DNA of 64,000 nt, taken from the NCBI RefSeq assembly GCF_003254585.1, contig NZ_QJGZ01000036.1:1-64000 (forward strand), written 5' to 3'. The stretch is from Flavobacterium sharifuzzamanii (GTDB lineage: Bacteria > Bacteroidota > Bacteroidia > Flavobacteriales > Flavobacteriaceae). The notes under the pieces are model-generated. The model worked only from the letters and a program-made list of their open reading frames with translations. It did not search any database and had not been told where the DNA came from. Of the stretch, positions 7,708 to 16,668 are shown piece after piece. Within the stretch, counting starts at the first letter, position 1; each line of letters begins with the position of its first letter. The translations under genes and the position numbers were made by a program.

Positions 7708-8886
7708 ATGAGTTCAGATTCTAGCAAGAGATATGCACAAAGAGGTGTTTCGGCATCAAAAGAAGACGTACATAACGCTATAAAAAATATTGACAAAGGT
7801 TTATTTCCGCAGGCATTCTGTAAAATTGTTCCTGATTATTTAACTCAAGACGATGAGCACTGCCTTATTATGCATGCTGACGGAGCAGGTACAAAGTCAT
7901 CTTTGGCGTATATGTATTGGAAAGAAACTGGAGATCTTTCGGTTTGGAAAGGAATCGCTCAAGATGCTTTAATCATGAATATTGACGATTTACTATGTGT
8001 TGGTGCAACAGATAATATTTTGCTTTCTTCAACTATTGGAAGAAATAAAAATCTAATTCCTGCCGAAGTTATTTCTGCAATTATCAACGGAACAGAAGAA
8101 TTAATCAACGAGTTAAAATCATTTGGAGTTACCATTCATTCAACAGGAGGAGAAACTGCCGATGTTGGAGATGTTGTTCGTACAATTATCGTAGATTCTA
8201 CTGTAACAGCTAGAATGAAACGCTCTGATGTTGTAGATAATGCAAACATCAAAGCAGGAGACGTAATTGTTGGATTGGCTTCTTTTGGTCAAGCAACTTA
8301 CGAAAAAAGCTATAACGGCGGAATGGGAAGCAACGGATTAACTTCTGCACGTCACGATGTTTTCGGGAAATATTTAGCTAAAAAATACCCTGAAAGCTAT
8401 GATGCAGCGGTTCCAGAAGAATTAATTTATTCTGGACAAGTTAATTTGACGGATGAAGTAGAAAACAGTCCAATCAATGCTGGACAATTAGTGCTTTCTC
8501 CAACAAGAACTTACGCGCCAATTATCAAGAAAATTTTAGATAAATATACTCCAGAAGATATTCACGGAATGGTACACTGCAGTGGTGGTGCACAAACTAA
8601 AATTTTACATTTCGTAAAAGATTTACATGTTATAAAAGACAATTTATTTCCAGTTCCACCATTGTTCAAATTAATTCAAGAACAATCAAAAACAGATTGG
8701 AAAGAAATGTACCAAGTATTCAACTGCGGTCACAGAATGGAGCTTTACGTTCCAGAAAATATTGCTCAAGATATTATTGAAATTTCTAATTCATTCAATG
8801 TAGATGCGCAGATTGTAGGTAGAGTAGAAGCTTCAGATTCTAAAAAGCTTACTATTACTAGCGAATACGGAACTTTCAATTATTAA
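7708..8886 (+). CDS. purM: Phosphoribosylformylglycinamidine cyclo-ligase (AIR synthetase)
   Basis: 392 residues. It converts FGAM to aminoimidazole ribotide with ATP, the fifth step of purine synthesis. The PurM/AIRS fold is recognisable: SKRYAQRGVS near the N-terminus, HADGAGTKSSLAYMYW, MNIDDLLCVGATDN, the GGETADVGDVV signature, DVIVGLASFG, and HCSGGAQTK in the C-terminal domain. It is longer than E. coli PurM (about 345), which is normal for the Bacteroidota form, so I do not treat it as a fusion. It is not clustered with other pur genes. A -7 element precedes it and a strong terminator follows at 8960. A related AIRS-like function cannot be fully excluded. Confidence 0.88.
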   Translation: MSSDSSKRYAQRGVSASKEDVHNAIKNIDKGLFPQAFCKIVPDYLTQDDEHCLIMHADGAGTKSSLAYMYWKETGDLSVWKGIAQDALIMNIDDLLCVGATDNILLSSTIGRNKNLIPAEVISAIINGTEELINELKSFGVTIHSTGGETADVGDVVRTIIVDSTVTARMKRSDVVDNANIKAGDVIVGLASFGQATYEKSYNGGMGSNGLTSARHDVFGKYLAKKYPESYDAAVPEELIYSGQVNLTDEVENSPINAGQLVLSPTRTYAPIIKKILDKYTPEDIHGMVHCSGGAQTKILHFVKDLHVIKDNLFPVPPLFKLIQEQSKTDWKEMYQVFNCGHRMELYVPENIAQDIIEISNSFNVDAQIVGRVEASDSKKLTITSEYGTFNY

Positions 8887-8891
8887 TTTTT

Positions 8892-8940
8892 AAAGTTGCA
8901 AAGGTTCAAAGGTTCAGAGTTGCAAAGACTTTGAAACTTT
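8892..8940. repeat. Dispersed CAAAGGTTC-type intergenic repeat
   Basis: Reiterated AAAGTTGCAAAGGTTC-like units ending in a partial inverse (CTTTGAAACTTT). Same family as the elements at 27588, 28272 and 60171. Confidence 0.65.
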
Positions 8941-8959
8941 TAAAATAATTATTAAATTT

Positions 8960-8993
8960 AGAGATGCATAATTGTGCATCTCTATGTTTTTTT
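8960..8993 (+). terminator. Intrinsic terminator of purM
   Basis: AGAGATGCA (8960-8968) pairs perfectly with TGCATCTCT (8975-8983), followed by TATG and a T-run. It ends just before the next gene, so that gene needs its own promoter. Confidence 0.85.
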
Positions 8994-9006
8994 AACACAT
9001 TATATT

Positions 9007-9363
9007 ATGTACGAATTACTTTTTTGGAAATATCTAGACGAAATCTATCTTAACAATCAAGAAGTTTATGAAGCGCTGCTTGAAAAAGAAGAAGTAGAGG
9101 GTTTAGCTGTTCTTCAAGTTGAAGTAATCGTAAATAGAATAAATTCAGTTTTTTCTGATTGGGAAAGAGTCGATGAAAACAGCTGGAAGAATCCAAAAGG
9201 AAAAGGCGCATTTCAAGTAATCACCACTCCGCAAAGCATAAAAATTGACTGCTACGGAACTGAAGGAAAAACCATGAACAAATTAGTTGATATCATGGAA
9301 GAATTCAAATGTCCGCTTTACGATCCGCAAGTTCCAGAACGTTACGATGAAATGAGCGAGTAG
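9007..9363 (+). CDS. Conserved small cytoplasmic protein of unknown function
   Basis: 118 residues from the ATG at 9007. The open frame extends to 8974, but that part overlaps the purM terminator. The protein is acidic, with no signal peptide or membrane segment, and starts MYELLFWKYLDEIYLNNQEVYEALLE. The pattern is an N-terminal helical half and a short beta-rich half around WKNPKGKGAFQVITTP. I recognise no named domain. Codon usage is like its neighbours and the start is well placed, so it is likely a real gene of a lineage-restricted family. Confidence 0.65.
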   Translation: MYELLFWKYLDEIYLNNQEVYEALLEKEEVEGLAVLQVEVIVNRINSVFSDWERVDENSWKNPKGKGAFQVITTPQSIKIDCYGTEGKTMNKLVDIMEEFKCPLYDPQVPERYDEMSE

Positions 9364-9412
9364 TTTTATTGTTTGAAGTTTCAGGTTTCAAGTTTCAAGT
9401 TTTTCCACAAAG

Positions 9413-9445
9413 TTTTGGAATTTGGAATTTAAAAAATTGGAATTT
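9413..9445. repeat. Intergenic TTTGGAATTT repeat
   Basis: GGAATTT occurs three times in 33 bp with an A-rich spacer. A very similar array is at 23384-23423. Typical low-complexity intergenic filler of this genome; no function visible. Confidence 0.5.
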
Positions 9446-9476
9446 ATAATTCACCATTAACAATTATCAATTGAAA

Positions 9477-10100
9477 TTATCCGTTTTTCAAAAGCACATT
9501 CTGTTCTTTTCTCATTTTAGCTAGCAATTGATCGACATACGTTTTTATTTTCTGCGGAAGCGTATTCCAACTCTGATCTTTTTCAAAACTTCTGCAATTA
9601 TCGAAATCGCATTCAACTGCGCGAATAACATATTTTTTAGTTTTATAAACCGTAATAATTTTTACGCGTCTTATATAACCATCTTCGTTGCGAGTTCCAT
9701 AAACAATAATAGGTTCAATATAACCGTCGCCATCAATATCTTTTGTACTGCAATATTTTGTCCAGAACCAAATGTTTTTTTCTTTTGGGAGAGTATCTTC
9801 AAGCAAATCATTAATTTTCCATTGATTTAAAAATCCACCATGATCATTAATCACACAAACTGCTTGTATTTTTGTATTTAAAGTATCTTTTTTAGAAATT
9901 GTTTTCTGGTTTTCGCCCAAAACCAATTCATAAACTCCGCTTTTATCGCTAAACTCAAATGCTCTATAAATTGGAAAATCAGTTAGATTTTCGAGTTCTC
10001 GCTGTGTAATTTCCTGTTTTGTTAATTTATGACTTTCAATTTTTTGAGAAAAAATAAATGAAGAAGAGAAAGAAAGTAAAATTAAAATATATTTTTTCAT
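9477..10100 (-). CDS. Secreted protein of unknown function with Ca-loop-like DIDGDGYIEP motif
   Basis: 207 residues beginning with a signal peptide (MKKYILILLSFSSSFIFSQ) cleaved near residue 19, so periplasmic or exported. The centre holds DIDGDGYIEPIIVYGT, an acidic loop of the kind seen in FG-GAP or dockerin-like calcium loops, with conserved aromatics before it (IWFWTKYC). A resemblance to the family named M949_RS01915, a putative surface-polysaccharide protein, is possible but I cannot verify it. The flanking genes are unrelated in function. It is convergent with the 9007 gene, with a repeat-rich gap between them. Confidence 0.6.
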   Translation of the reverse strand: MKKYILILLSFSSSFIFSQKIESHKLTKQEITQRELENLTDFPIYRAFEFSDKSGVYELVLGENQKTISKKDTLNTKIQAVCVINDHGGFLNQWKINDLLEDTLPKEKNIWFWTKYCSTKDIDGDGYIEPIIVYGTRNEDGYIRRVKIITVYKTKKYVIRAVECDFDNCRSFEKDQSWNTLPQKIKTYVDQLLAKMRKEQNVLLKNG

Positions 10101-10236
10101 GTTTTGAATTGATTTTTAGTATACCAAATATATTTAAACCTTTTGAGTCCTGCTAAATTTATGTTTTTTAAAAATAGATTTTGTTGTACTTTTCTAAATT
10201 AAAATAACAGTAGAAATTTCAACAAAAAACTATAAT

Positions 10237-12561
10237 ATGACTAAGATAAACTGCGTCAAATTTCTTTCCACTATATCGGTTTTAATGCTTTTTTCCAATA
10301 TTATAAATGGACAAAAAAAAGCAGAACAAAATCGAAATCTAGTCCAATATGTTGATCCAATGATTGGAACAGCAAAAATGGGACATACCTATCCAGGAGC
10401 AACAGTTCCTTTTGGGAGCGTGCAATTGAGTCCAGAAACCGACACGATTGCTTATAGTTTAAACGGAAAATATAATGGTGAAGTTTATAAATACTGTGCG
10501 GGTTATCAGTACGAAGATAAAACGATTGTTGGTTTCAGCCATACCCATTTTAGCGGAACAGGTCATTCAGATTTAGGTGATTTTTTAATTATGCCAACAA
10601 CTGGTAAACTGCAATTAAATCCGGGCGTCGCGTCTAAACCATTGTCAGGTTATAGATCGGCATTTTCGCATTCAACAGAAAAAGCAGAACCTGCTTATTA
10701 CAGCGTTTTTCTAGAAGATCATAAAATTAAAGCAGAACTTACGGCAACAACTCGTGTAGGAATGCATCAATACACTTTTCCTAAATCTGATGAAGCCCAT
10801 ATAATTTTAGATTTGACTTCGGGAATTTATAATTATGATAAAAAGAATGTTTGGACATTTGTTCGTGTTGAAAACGATACTTTGATAACAGGATACCGTC
10901 AGACGAATGGTTGGGCAAGAACCCGAACAGTTTATTTTGCTATGTCTTTCAGCAAACCAATTAAAAGTTACGGACAAGCAGCTCAGGAAAAAAGTGTTTA
11001 TAGAGGTTTTTGGGGAAGATTTGATCAGACTAAAAACTTCCCAGAAATGGCAGGACAAAACCTAAAATTGTTCTTTGATTTTGATACGAATGAAGGAGAA
11101 AAGATCAAAATCAAAATGGCATTGTCGCCTGTGAGTTCTGCTGGAGCATTAGAAAACATGAAAAAGGAAACACCAGATTGGGATTTTGAAAAAGTAAAAA
11201 AACAAAGTCAGGACGTTTGGAATAAAGAATTGAATAAAGTTCAAGTAGAAACTATTCAAAAAGAAGATTTGGTTAATTTTTATACCGCAATGTATCATGC
11301 ATTTTTGGGACCAACCGAATACATGGATTTAGACGGAAATTATAAAGGTTTGGATATGAATGTTCATAAGGCCGTAAAATTCACCAATTACACCAGTTAT
11401 TCGCTTTGGGACACGTATCGTGCTTTGCATCCATTATTTAATATTGTCCAGCCCAAAAGAAACGCCGATATTGTAAGTTCGATGCTGGCGCATTCAGAGC
11501 AAAGCGTTCATAAAATGCTTCCAATCTGGTCACATTATGCCAATGAAAATTGGTGTATGATTGGTTACCATTCGGTTTCTGTTGTAGCAGATGCTATTGT
11601 AAAAGGCAATATTAGTTTTGATGCTGAAAAAGCACTTCAAGCCTGTGTAAATACTGCAAAAGTTCCATACTACGATGGATTGGAGTTTTATATGAATAAA
11701 GGATATGTTCCAGAAGACAAAAGCGGTGCTTCGGTTTCTAAAACCTTAGAATATGCTTATGATGACTGGGCAATCGCGCAAGCTGCAAAGAAATTGGGTA
11801 AAACGGAAATTTATAATGAATTCATTGAAAGATCGAAAAATTATAAAAATGTCTATGATGAAAAAACGGGTTTCATGCGTCCGAAATTAAATGACGGAAC
11901 TTTCAAAAAAGAATTTGATCCGTTAGATACACACGGACAAGGTTTTATTGAAGGAAATTCTTGGAATTACAGCTTGTACGTTCCGCAAGATCCTGCCGAT
12001 ATGATTCAATTGATGGGCGGAAACGAAAAATTTAAAGTTCGTTTAGATTCATTGTTCAATATGCATCTTCCAGACAAATATTTTGAAAATACAGAAGACA
12101 TAACAAGAGATGGAATCATAGGGAATTATGTTCACGGAAATGAGCCTTCGCACCATGTTGTGTACTTATACAATTGGACAGATTCTCCGTGGAAAGCGCA
12201 AGATAAAATTAGAATGATCTTGAAAAAAATGTACAGAAATGGAGCTGATGGTTTAGGCGGAAATGACGATTTCGGACAAATGAGTGCTTGGTATATTTTT
12301 AGCAGTTTAGGGTTTTATCCAGTTGCTCCAGGTTCTGATGAATATGCATTAGGAAGTCCGTTAATGAAAAATGCTGTTTTGAATTTGGAAAATGGAAAAA
12401 CTTTTGAGGTCGAAACGGTAAATCAATCTGATAAAAATGTATTTGTGAGCAAAGTTTTGCTGAACGGAAAACAATTGGACAAACCATTTTTAAAGCATTC
12501 AGATGTTATAAATGGAGGGAAGATTACGTTTTATATGAGCAACAAACCAAGTAAGAAGTAA
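10237..12561 (+). CDS. GH92-family alpha-mannosidase, exported
   Basis: 774 residues with an N-terminal signal peptide ending near residue 26 (NIINGQ). The GH92 signatures are extensive: VDPMIGTAKMGHTYPGATVPFG at the start of the catalytic region, FSHTHFSGTGHSDLGD, GNEPSHHVVYLYNW and GGNDDFGQMSAWYIFSSLGFYP. The last carries the acidic pair used as catalytic base in characterised members. GH92 enzymes are calcium-dependent inverting exo-alpha-mannosidases acting on N-glycans or yeast mannan. Linkage specificity cannot be read here. No SusC/D pair adjoins it, so it is a stand-alone gene in the periplasm or outer membrane, possibly cooperating with the distant locus at 35-60 kb. Confidence 0.92.
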   Translation: MTKINCVKFLSTISVLMLFSNIINGQKKAEQNRNLVQYVDPMIGTAKMGHTYPGATVPFGSVQLSPETDTIAYSLNGKYNGEVYKYCAGYQYEDKTIVGFSHTHFSGTGHSDLGDFLIMPTTGKLQLNPGVASKPLSGYRSAFSHSTEKAEPAYYSVFLEDHKIKAELTATTRVGMHQYTFPKSDEAHIILDLTSGIYNYDKKNVWTFVRVENDTLITGYRQTNGWARTRTVYFAMSFSKPIKSYGQAAQEKSVYRGFWGRFDQTKNFPEMAGQNLKLFFDFDTNEGEKIKIKMALSPVSSAGALENMKKETPDWDFEKVKKQSQDVWNKELNKVQVETIQKEDLVNFYTAMYHAFLGPTEYMDLDGNYKGLDMNVHKAVKFTNYTSYSLWDTYRALHPLFNIVQPKRNADIVSSMLAHSEQSVHKMLPIWSHYANENWCMIGYHSVSVVADAIVKGNISFDAEKALQACVNTAKVPYYDGLEFYMNKGYVPEDKSGASVSKTLEYAYDDWAIAQAAKKLGKTEIYNEFIERSKNYKNVYDEKTGFMRPKLNDGTFKKEFDPLDTHGQGFIEGNSWNYSLYVPQDPADMIQLMGGNEKFKVRLDSLFNMHLPDKYFENTEDITRDGIIGNYVHGNEPSHHVVYLYNWTDSPWKAQDKIRMILKKMYRNGADGLGGNDDFGQMSAWYIFSSLGFYPVAPGSDEYALGSPLMKNAVLNLENGKTFEVETVNQSDKNVFVSKVLLNGKQLDKPFLKHSDVINGGKITFYMSNKPSKK

Positions 12562-12582
12562 TATCAAAATTAGTTTTACGTC

Positions 12583-12649
12583 TGTCAACCTGAGCGAAGT
12601 CGAAAGGCTTTTCTAGTAAAAAGAGGCTTCGACTCCGCTCAGCCTGACA
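12583..12649. repeat. Dispersed inverted repeat (TGTCAACCTGAGCGAAGTCGAA type)
   Basis: The left arm 12583-12612 and right arm 12622-12649 are imperfect inverses around GAGCG(A/G)AGTCGAA, giving a long hairpin. It follows the GH92 gene and may end its transcript, but no U-tract follows. I recognise it as an intergenic hairpin common in Flavobacterium genomes. Confidence 0.75.
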
Positions 12650-12663
12650 AACGCATAATATTT

Positions 12664-12703
12664 TAATTAGTGAAAATTTGTGCAATTCGTGGCTAAACAA
12701 CAA
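12664..12703 (+). repeat. AATTCGTGGC-type intergenic repeat
   Basis: AATTAGTG, AAATTTGTG, then AATTCGTGGC. The same word order recurs at 24669-24796 near the CLC gene. Likely a non-coding dispersed element. Confidence 0.5.
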
Positions 12704-12745
12704 AAAACTTCACGAAATTTGCACTTCAAATAAAGACAAGTATAT

Positions 12746-13189
12746 ATGAAAATCAATTTAAAATCAGGAATAGATAAACTGCTTTTCGGAATGAAGCAGA
12801 ATGACGTAACAGCAGCTTTAGGAAAACCTGATAAAAACTATAAAGACGAAGATGACAATGTAATTTTTGTTTACAATGCTCATAAAATTAGATTAACTTT
12901 CTATCAGGAAGAAGATCTTAAATTAGGGTACCTTGTAGCATCAAGTAATGATTTAGAAGTTTTCGGATTCAAATTAATCGGAAGAAAAATTGCTGATGTA
13001 AAGAAAGATTTTGCTGCAAAAGGAATTACAAAATACAATCAGGAAACTTTTGATACTTTCGAAAATTATTTCAACGAGGACAATTGGTTTATTCTTCAAA
13101 CAGAATTTGATGAGGTAGTGAAGTTTGAAATTGGTGCAATTATCAACAGTAAAGATGAGTTTGACTGGAAATTTCCTGTGAAGAAATAG
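12746..13189 (+). CDS. Conserved hypothetical cytoplasmic protein
   Basis: 147 residues, no signal peptide and no membrane segment. It begins MKINLKSGIDKLLFGMKQND, and the segment GMKQNDVTAALGKPDK resembles the short helix-turn 'G-M-..-dV...lGkP' found at the start of several unrelated small families (for example SmpA/OmlA-like repeats). The remainder alternates beta strands and charged helices. It could be an isolated housekeeping orphan or an immunity-like protein, but no toxin gene is next to it. Framed by two large intergenic repeats, at 12583 and 13199. Confidence 0.6.
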   Translation: MKINLKSGIDKLLFGMKQNDVTAALGKPDKNYKDEDDNVIFVYNAHKIRLTFYQEEDLKLGYLVASSNDLEVFGFKLIGRKIADVKKDFAAKGITKYNQETFDTFENYFNEDNWFILQTEFDEVVKFEIGAIINSKDEFDWKFPVKK

Positions 13190-13198
13190 TCATAATAT

Positions 13199-13300
13199 TG
13201 TCATCCTGACGAAGGAAGGATCACACAAGAAGCTCCGCAAAGTATGTCGGACAATCTTTGTCGATTTACGTGTGTGATCCTTCGTTACTCAGGATGACAA
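13199..13300. repeat. Dispersed inverted repeat (TGTCATCCTGA...GGATCACACA)
   Basis: The left arm 13199-13227 (TGTCATCCTGA-CGAAGGAAGGATC...) and right arm 13271-13299 are imperfect reverse complements enclosing about 43 bp. A known style of REP-like intergenic element in Bacteroidota. It abuts the bidirectional terminator at 13306. Confidence 0.75.
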
Positions 13301-13332
13301 AAAAAACCGACAATCACTTGTCGGTTTTTTTA
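13298..13332. terminator. Bidirectional intrinsic terminator
   Basis: ACCGACA (13306-13312) pairs with TGTCGGT (13319-13325), with A-runs before and T-runs after. It terminates the convergent 12746 (+) and M61 (-) genes. Confidence 0.87.
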
Positions 13333-13347
13333 TGTTGTAAAAGGAAA

Positions 13348-15204
13348 TTAACCTTTTAACCATGCATTTTTAAGTTTCTCTTTTGAAGCATCAGTAGCTT
13401 TAAAAGTTTCAGCTTCTTCAAATGGTAATTTTACAGTTCCTTTGATAGTTTCTTCTTTTCCGCCACGTTTTACTTTCAAAGTAATTGGGTCATTATCTTT
13501 CCAGTTTTCACTTTCAGTAATCAAATCATAAATGTTGTCTAAATTGTATGATTTATTATTTACAGCTAATATTTTATCACCACCTTTTAAATTTAGGTTT
13601 TTAAAGAACTCAATTGATTCTGATTCAGGACGAACAGCGATTTCTTTAGTTGCTTTGTCAATAGTGATATTTGGAGTTTGTCCTTTTATAAACGGATTTC
13701 CAGTTTTTTTCTCCATTGCTTTTGTAACACCAACTTTAGCTAAGTAGAAGTCGTAAGGAATTGGAGTAGTTCCAGAAACATATTTGTTTAAAAATTCTCC
13801 AACTTCAGGATAAGTTAAAGAAGTGATTTTAGCAAATAATTCATCATCATTGAAAGGTTTTTCAACACCATACTCATCAGATAATTTATGCATTAAATCC
13901 AAAATACCTCTTTCTCCATTGCTTTTCTCTCTAATGATAATATCAATGCACATACCAATTAAAGCTCCTTTTTGGTATACATTTAAATATTGGTCTTTAT
14001 AAGGTTGTTCTAATACATTTTTACTCATTACAGTAAATGACATTGTATCATCAAGCTGTTTAGACTGCTGAATTTTATCGGCAATACGAGTGTAGAATTC
14101 AGCTTCGTCAATCAAACCTTGGTTGATTTGGAAAAGGTTAGCAAAATATTCTGTTACACCTTCATACATCCATAAATGCTCAGACATTTGCGGTGCATTG
14201 TAATCAAAATATTGAATTTCTTTTGAGTGAATAGTTAATGGAGTAACAATATGGAAGAATTCGTGAGAAACCACATCTTTCATAGATTCTACCAATTTTT
14301 CTTTTGGCATCGATTCTGGTAAAACTACTGTTGTAGCAGTTGGGTGCTCTAAAGCTCCAAAACCATGCGCATCATCTTTTGCCATGCTTGACAAGTACAA
14401 TAAAACAGTATATTTTTTAGTAGAATTTACTTTTCCTAAAAAGTTTTTCTGTGCCGTCATCATTGTTTTCATCTCTGGAGTGATGCTTTCAGCAGTATAT
14501 TTTCCAGTAGGAGAGTACACAGCAATTAAGATATCCATTCCGTTTACATTAAAAGTAGTGTAATCAGGTTTAGAATACATAATTGGATTTTCTACCAAAA
14601 TAGCATAACGAGAAGTAGTAAATACATCAGAAGTATTGCTTGCATCTTGATCTGTCATAGAAGTTGCTCCCCAAAGTGTTTCAGGATGCGTGATAGTAAC
14701 TTTATATGGAACATCTAATTTATCTTTAAAATACCCCACAAATCCATGAGTATTTACCATGAAATTTTTCCCCGCATCAATGTTTGTTCCTGCAGGAGAG
14801 AAAACGTCATCATTTCCAAATCCAGTTCCTTTTTCTGTATCGAAACTATCGTTTACCAAATAAGTGATTTTTTTCAACGTTTTTGCGTTTGAAATAGACC
14901 AAGAATTATCGTCTAATCTTTTTACCGTAAGCGGATTTCCTTTAGCATTAAATGCTTTGAAATCTTCTGAAAATTTCCCGTAATTATCTGTCGAATAAGT
15001 ACCTGGAACGGTTTTCGGAATACTATAGACAACTTCATCTGTTTTAAAGGTTGGAGGTGTGACTGTCACCAAAACCTTATCATCTTTAACATCTGTTAAA
15101 TTGATATTAACTTCAACAATATTGCTTTTTGCGGCTCCAGTGCTCCCTGTTTTACAGCTCCAAAAAGTTACCGCTAGAGCTAAGGTGTAAAGTATTTTTT
15201 TCAT
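13348..15204 (-). CDS. M61-family metallopeptidase lipoprotein with PDZ domain
   Basis: 618 residues from the ATG at 15204. The extra 11 codons upstream are rejected because MKKILYTLALAVTFWSC is a complete lipoprotein signal with Cys17. An N-terminal beta domain is followed by a gluzincin catalytic domain with HEFFH at about residues 314-318 and the downstream glutamate in WMYEGVTEYFANL. These are the zinc ligands and general base of M61 (glycyl aminopeptidase) enzymes. Around residues 500-600 lies a PDZ-like module (GGDKILAVNNKSYNLDNIYDLI). Likely a periplasm- or surface-exposed peptidase. Single gene with a bidirectional terminator downstream. Confidence 0.87.
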   Translation of the reverse strand: MKKILYTLALAVTFWSCKTGSTGAAKSNIVEVNINLTDVKDDKVLVTVTPPTFKTDEVVYSIPKTVPGTYSTDNYGKFSEDFKAFNAKGNPLTVKRLDDNSWSISNAKTLKKITYLVNDSFDTEKGTGFGNDDVFSPAGTNIDAGKNFMVNTHGFVGYFKDKLDVPYKVTITHPETLWGATSMTDQDASNTSDVFTTSRYAILVENPIMYSKPDYTTFNVNGMDILIAVYSPTGKYTAESITPEMKTMMTAQKNFLGKVNSTKKYTVLLYLSSMAKDDAHGFGALEHPTATTVVLPESMPKEKLVESMKDVVSHEFFHIVTPLTIHSKEIQYFDYNAPQMSEHLWMYEGVTEYFANLFQINQGLIDEAEFYTRIADKIQQSKQLDDTMSFTVMSKNVLEQPYKDQYLNVYQKGALIGMCIDIIIREKSNGERGILDLMHKLSDEYGVEKPFNDDELFAKITSLTYPEVGEFLNKYVSGTTPIPYDFYLAKVGVTKAMEKKTGNPFIKGQTPNITIDKATKEIAVRPESESIEFFKNLNLKGGDKILAVNNKSYNLDNIYDLITESENWKDNDPITLKVKRGGKEETIKGTVKLPFEEAETFKATDASKEKLKNAWLKG

Positions 15205-15281
15205 TTCTATATGTTTAGTTAATTGTATTTGACACAAAAATTACCAAAAAGTTACTAAAAAATCACATTAAATTTAAAGAT

Positions 15282-15307
15282 AAAAAAAAACTCCTGAAAA
15301 ACAGGAG
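15282..15307 (-). terminator. Intrinsic terminator of the DUF2805 gene
   Basis: On the minus strand CTCCTG (from 15302-15307) pairs with CAGGAG (from 15291-15296), followed by nine T. Confidence 0.85.
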
Positions 15308-15315
15308 CTCTATAG

Positions 15316-15594
15316 TTAGTCTAATTTATTCTTGATATAATATTTTCCATCCAAATCTTCATCAAAATCATCTATTTTAACTGGTTTCGGTTTTGGCTTG
15401 TTTGCAATTGCCTTCTTTTTCCACATCTCAAATTTTTCAAGAGGCATTTTCTTTTTCATAATGTCCAGGACTTCTTTTTCTGCCAATCCAAACTCTTTTT
15501 TTATAATTTCAAATGGATTTCTTTCTTCTAAAGCTAACGAAACAAGTCTTTCAGTTTGTTCCGGAGTTAATTCTTTGCGGCTACTCTTTTTCAT
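15316..15594 (-). CDS. DUF2805 / TIGR03643-family small protein
   Basis: 92 residues, very basic and helical. The core LTPEQTERLVSLALEERNPFEIIKKEFGL, AEKEVLDIMKK and FEMWKKKA follows the pattern I know from the DUF2805 family: a helix-turn-helix-like small protein ending in 'W(R/K)(K/R)R'. Typical members are about 80-100 residues and lack a known biochemical role; the fold suggests nucleic-acid binding. The C-terminal tail is lysine/proline rich. Monocistronic, with a clear terminator. I judge the family call good, the function unknown. Confidence 0.78.
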   Translation of the reverse strand: MKKSSRKELTPEQTERLVSLALEERNPFEIIKKEFGLAEKEVLDIMKKKMPLEKFEMWKKKAIANKPKPKPVKIDDFDEDLDGKYYIKNKLD

Positions 15595-15715
15595 CTCGTG
15601 AAAATTAATTCAAAATAGGGTGTTAATTATTAATAGATTGATTTTCAATTCTTGTATCAATATTAAAAAAAAAAATAATAAGTTGGTTCAGTAAAGTGCA
15701 ATTTTTTTAGAGAAT

Positions 15716-16543
15716 TTAGCGGTTTTTGAAGGATCTTGATTTTTGAAATGGGATTTTTAGCAGATTCTTCAATTCATTATTTTCTTCAGTGAGCATATGA
15801 GTGTCTACGCCGTATACAAGCTGATCTTTGGGTAAATAAGTGAATGTTCCAAAGATTCTGTCCCAGATAGAAAAAATATTGCCATAATTGCTATCCGTGT
15901 AAGGTAGTACATAATGATGATGAACTTTATGCATATTTGGGGAAACAATAAAATAGCTTAGAAAGACGTCTAGTTTTTCTGGAAGCGAAATATTGGCATG
16001 ATTAAACTGTGAGGCGATAACCGATAATGACTGATAAAGAAAAACCATCCACATTGGAGTTCCAACAATTAAAACGCCTAAAGTGGTAAAAATAAAACGT
16101 ACAACACTTTCTCCAGGATGATGTCTGTTTGCTGTTGTGGTATCAATCCAAGTATCGGTATGGTGTACCAAATGAAATTGCCATAGAATTTTTACTTTAT
16201 GTTCTACAAAATGAGCTAAATAAGCCCCAATTAAATCCAAAAGCAGTAAACCAATTATAGTATATAGCCAGATTGGCATTTTAGGAAGCCATTGAAGTAT
16301 TCCAAAATTATTTTCGATTGTCCAAGCGGCAGTTTTTATTAGAATAAAGGCAAGGATAAAGTTGACCACAATGGTTGTGAAAGTAAAAAAGAAGTTTATT
16401 CCAGCGTGAGGCCATTTTTTGTATTGCATTTTAAACAAAGGAAAACTGTTTTCAATAAGCCAAAAAATGGTAATGCCGCCAATCAGAATAAGACTTCTAT
16501 GCGACGATGGAATCGTACTGAAGTAAGAAATGATTTCGTTCAT
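15716..16543 (-). CDS. Sterol desaturase / fatty acid hydroxylase family membrane protein
   Basis: 275 residues from the ATG at 16543 (MNEIISYFSTIPSSH). An upstream in-frame extension of 23 residues is non-conserved and was left out. Four to five transmembrane helices surround the di-iron histidine clusters of the family: HFVEH (HxxxH), HLVHH (HxxHH), NRHHPGE and HKVHHH (HxxHH). The enzyme would hydroxylate or desaturate a lipid in the inner membrane using O2. The lipid substrate is unknown; candidates in Flavobacteria include carotenoids and sphingo- or ornithine-type lipids. No operon partners. Confidence 0.85.
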   Translation of the reverse strand: MNEIISYFSTIPSSHRSLILIGGITIFWLIENSFPLFKMQYKKWPHAGINFFFTFTTIVVNFILAFILIKTAAWTIENNFGILQWLPKMPIWLYTIIGLLLLDLIGAYLAHFVEHKVKILWQFHLVHHTDTWIDTTTANRHHPGESVVRFIFTTLGVLIVGTPMWMVFLYQSLSVIASQFNHANISLPEKLDVFLSYFIVSPNMHKVHHHYVLPYTDSNYGNIFSIWDRIFGTFTYLPKDQLVYGVDTHMLTEENNELKNLLKIPFQKSRSFKNR

Positions 16544-16597
16544 AATACATACATATTTGAGTTGAAATAAAGTTTTCTTGCTGATTTTATCCAAACA

Positions 16598-16639
16598 AAA
16601 AGAGAAAATCAAATATAAATATATCAGATTTTCTCTTTT
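16598..16639 (-). terminator. Hairpin terminator downstream of the GlsB/YeaQ-like gene
   Basis: A perfect 13-bp inverted repeat (AAAAGAGAAAATC at 16598-16610; inverse at 16627-16639) with an AT-rich 16-nt loop. The arms end in A/T runs. It closes the DoxX-aqpZ-YeaQ operon on the minus strand. A TATATTTG motif inside (16610-16617, minus) could also start the desaturase transcript. Confidence 0.65.
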
Positions 16640-16668
16640 AAATTAAATTATGTACTAATAATTGTGTA

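Noticed and set aside
12583..13300. Insertion sequence suspected from inverted repeats flanking a gene
   Set aside because: The two hairpins are different in sequence, there is no transposase and no target-site duplication.
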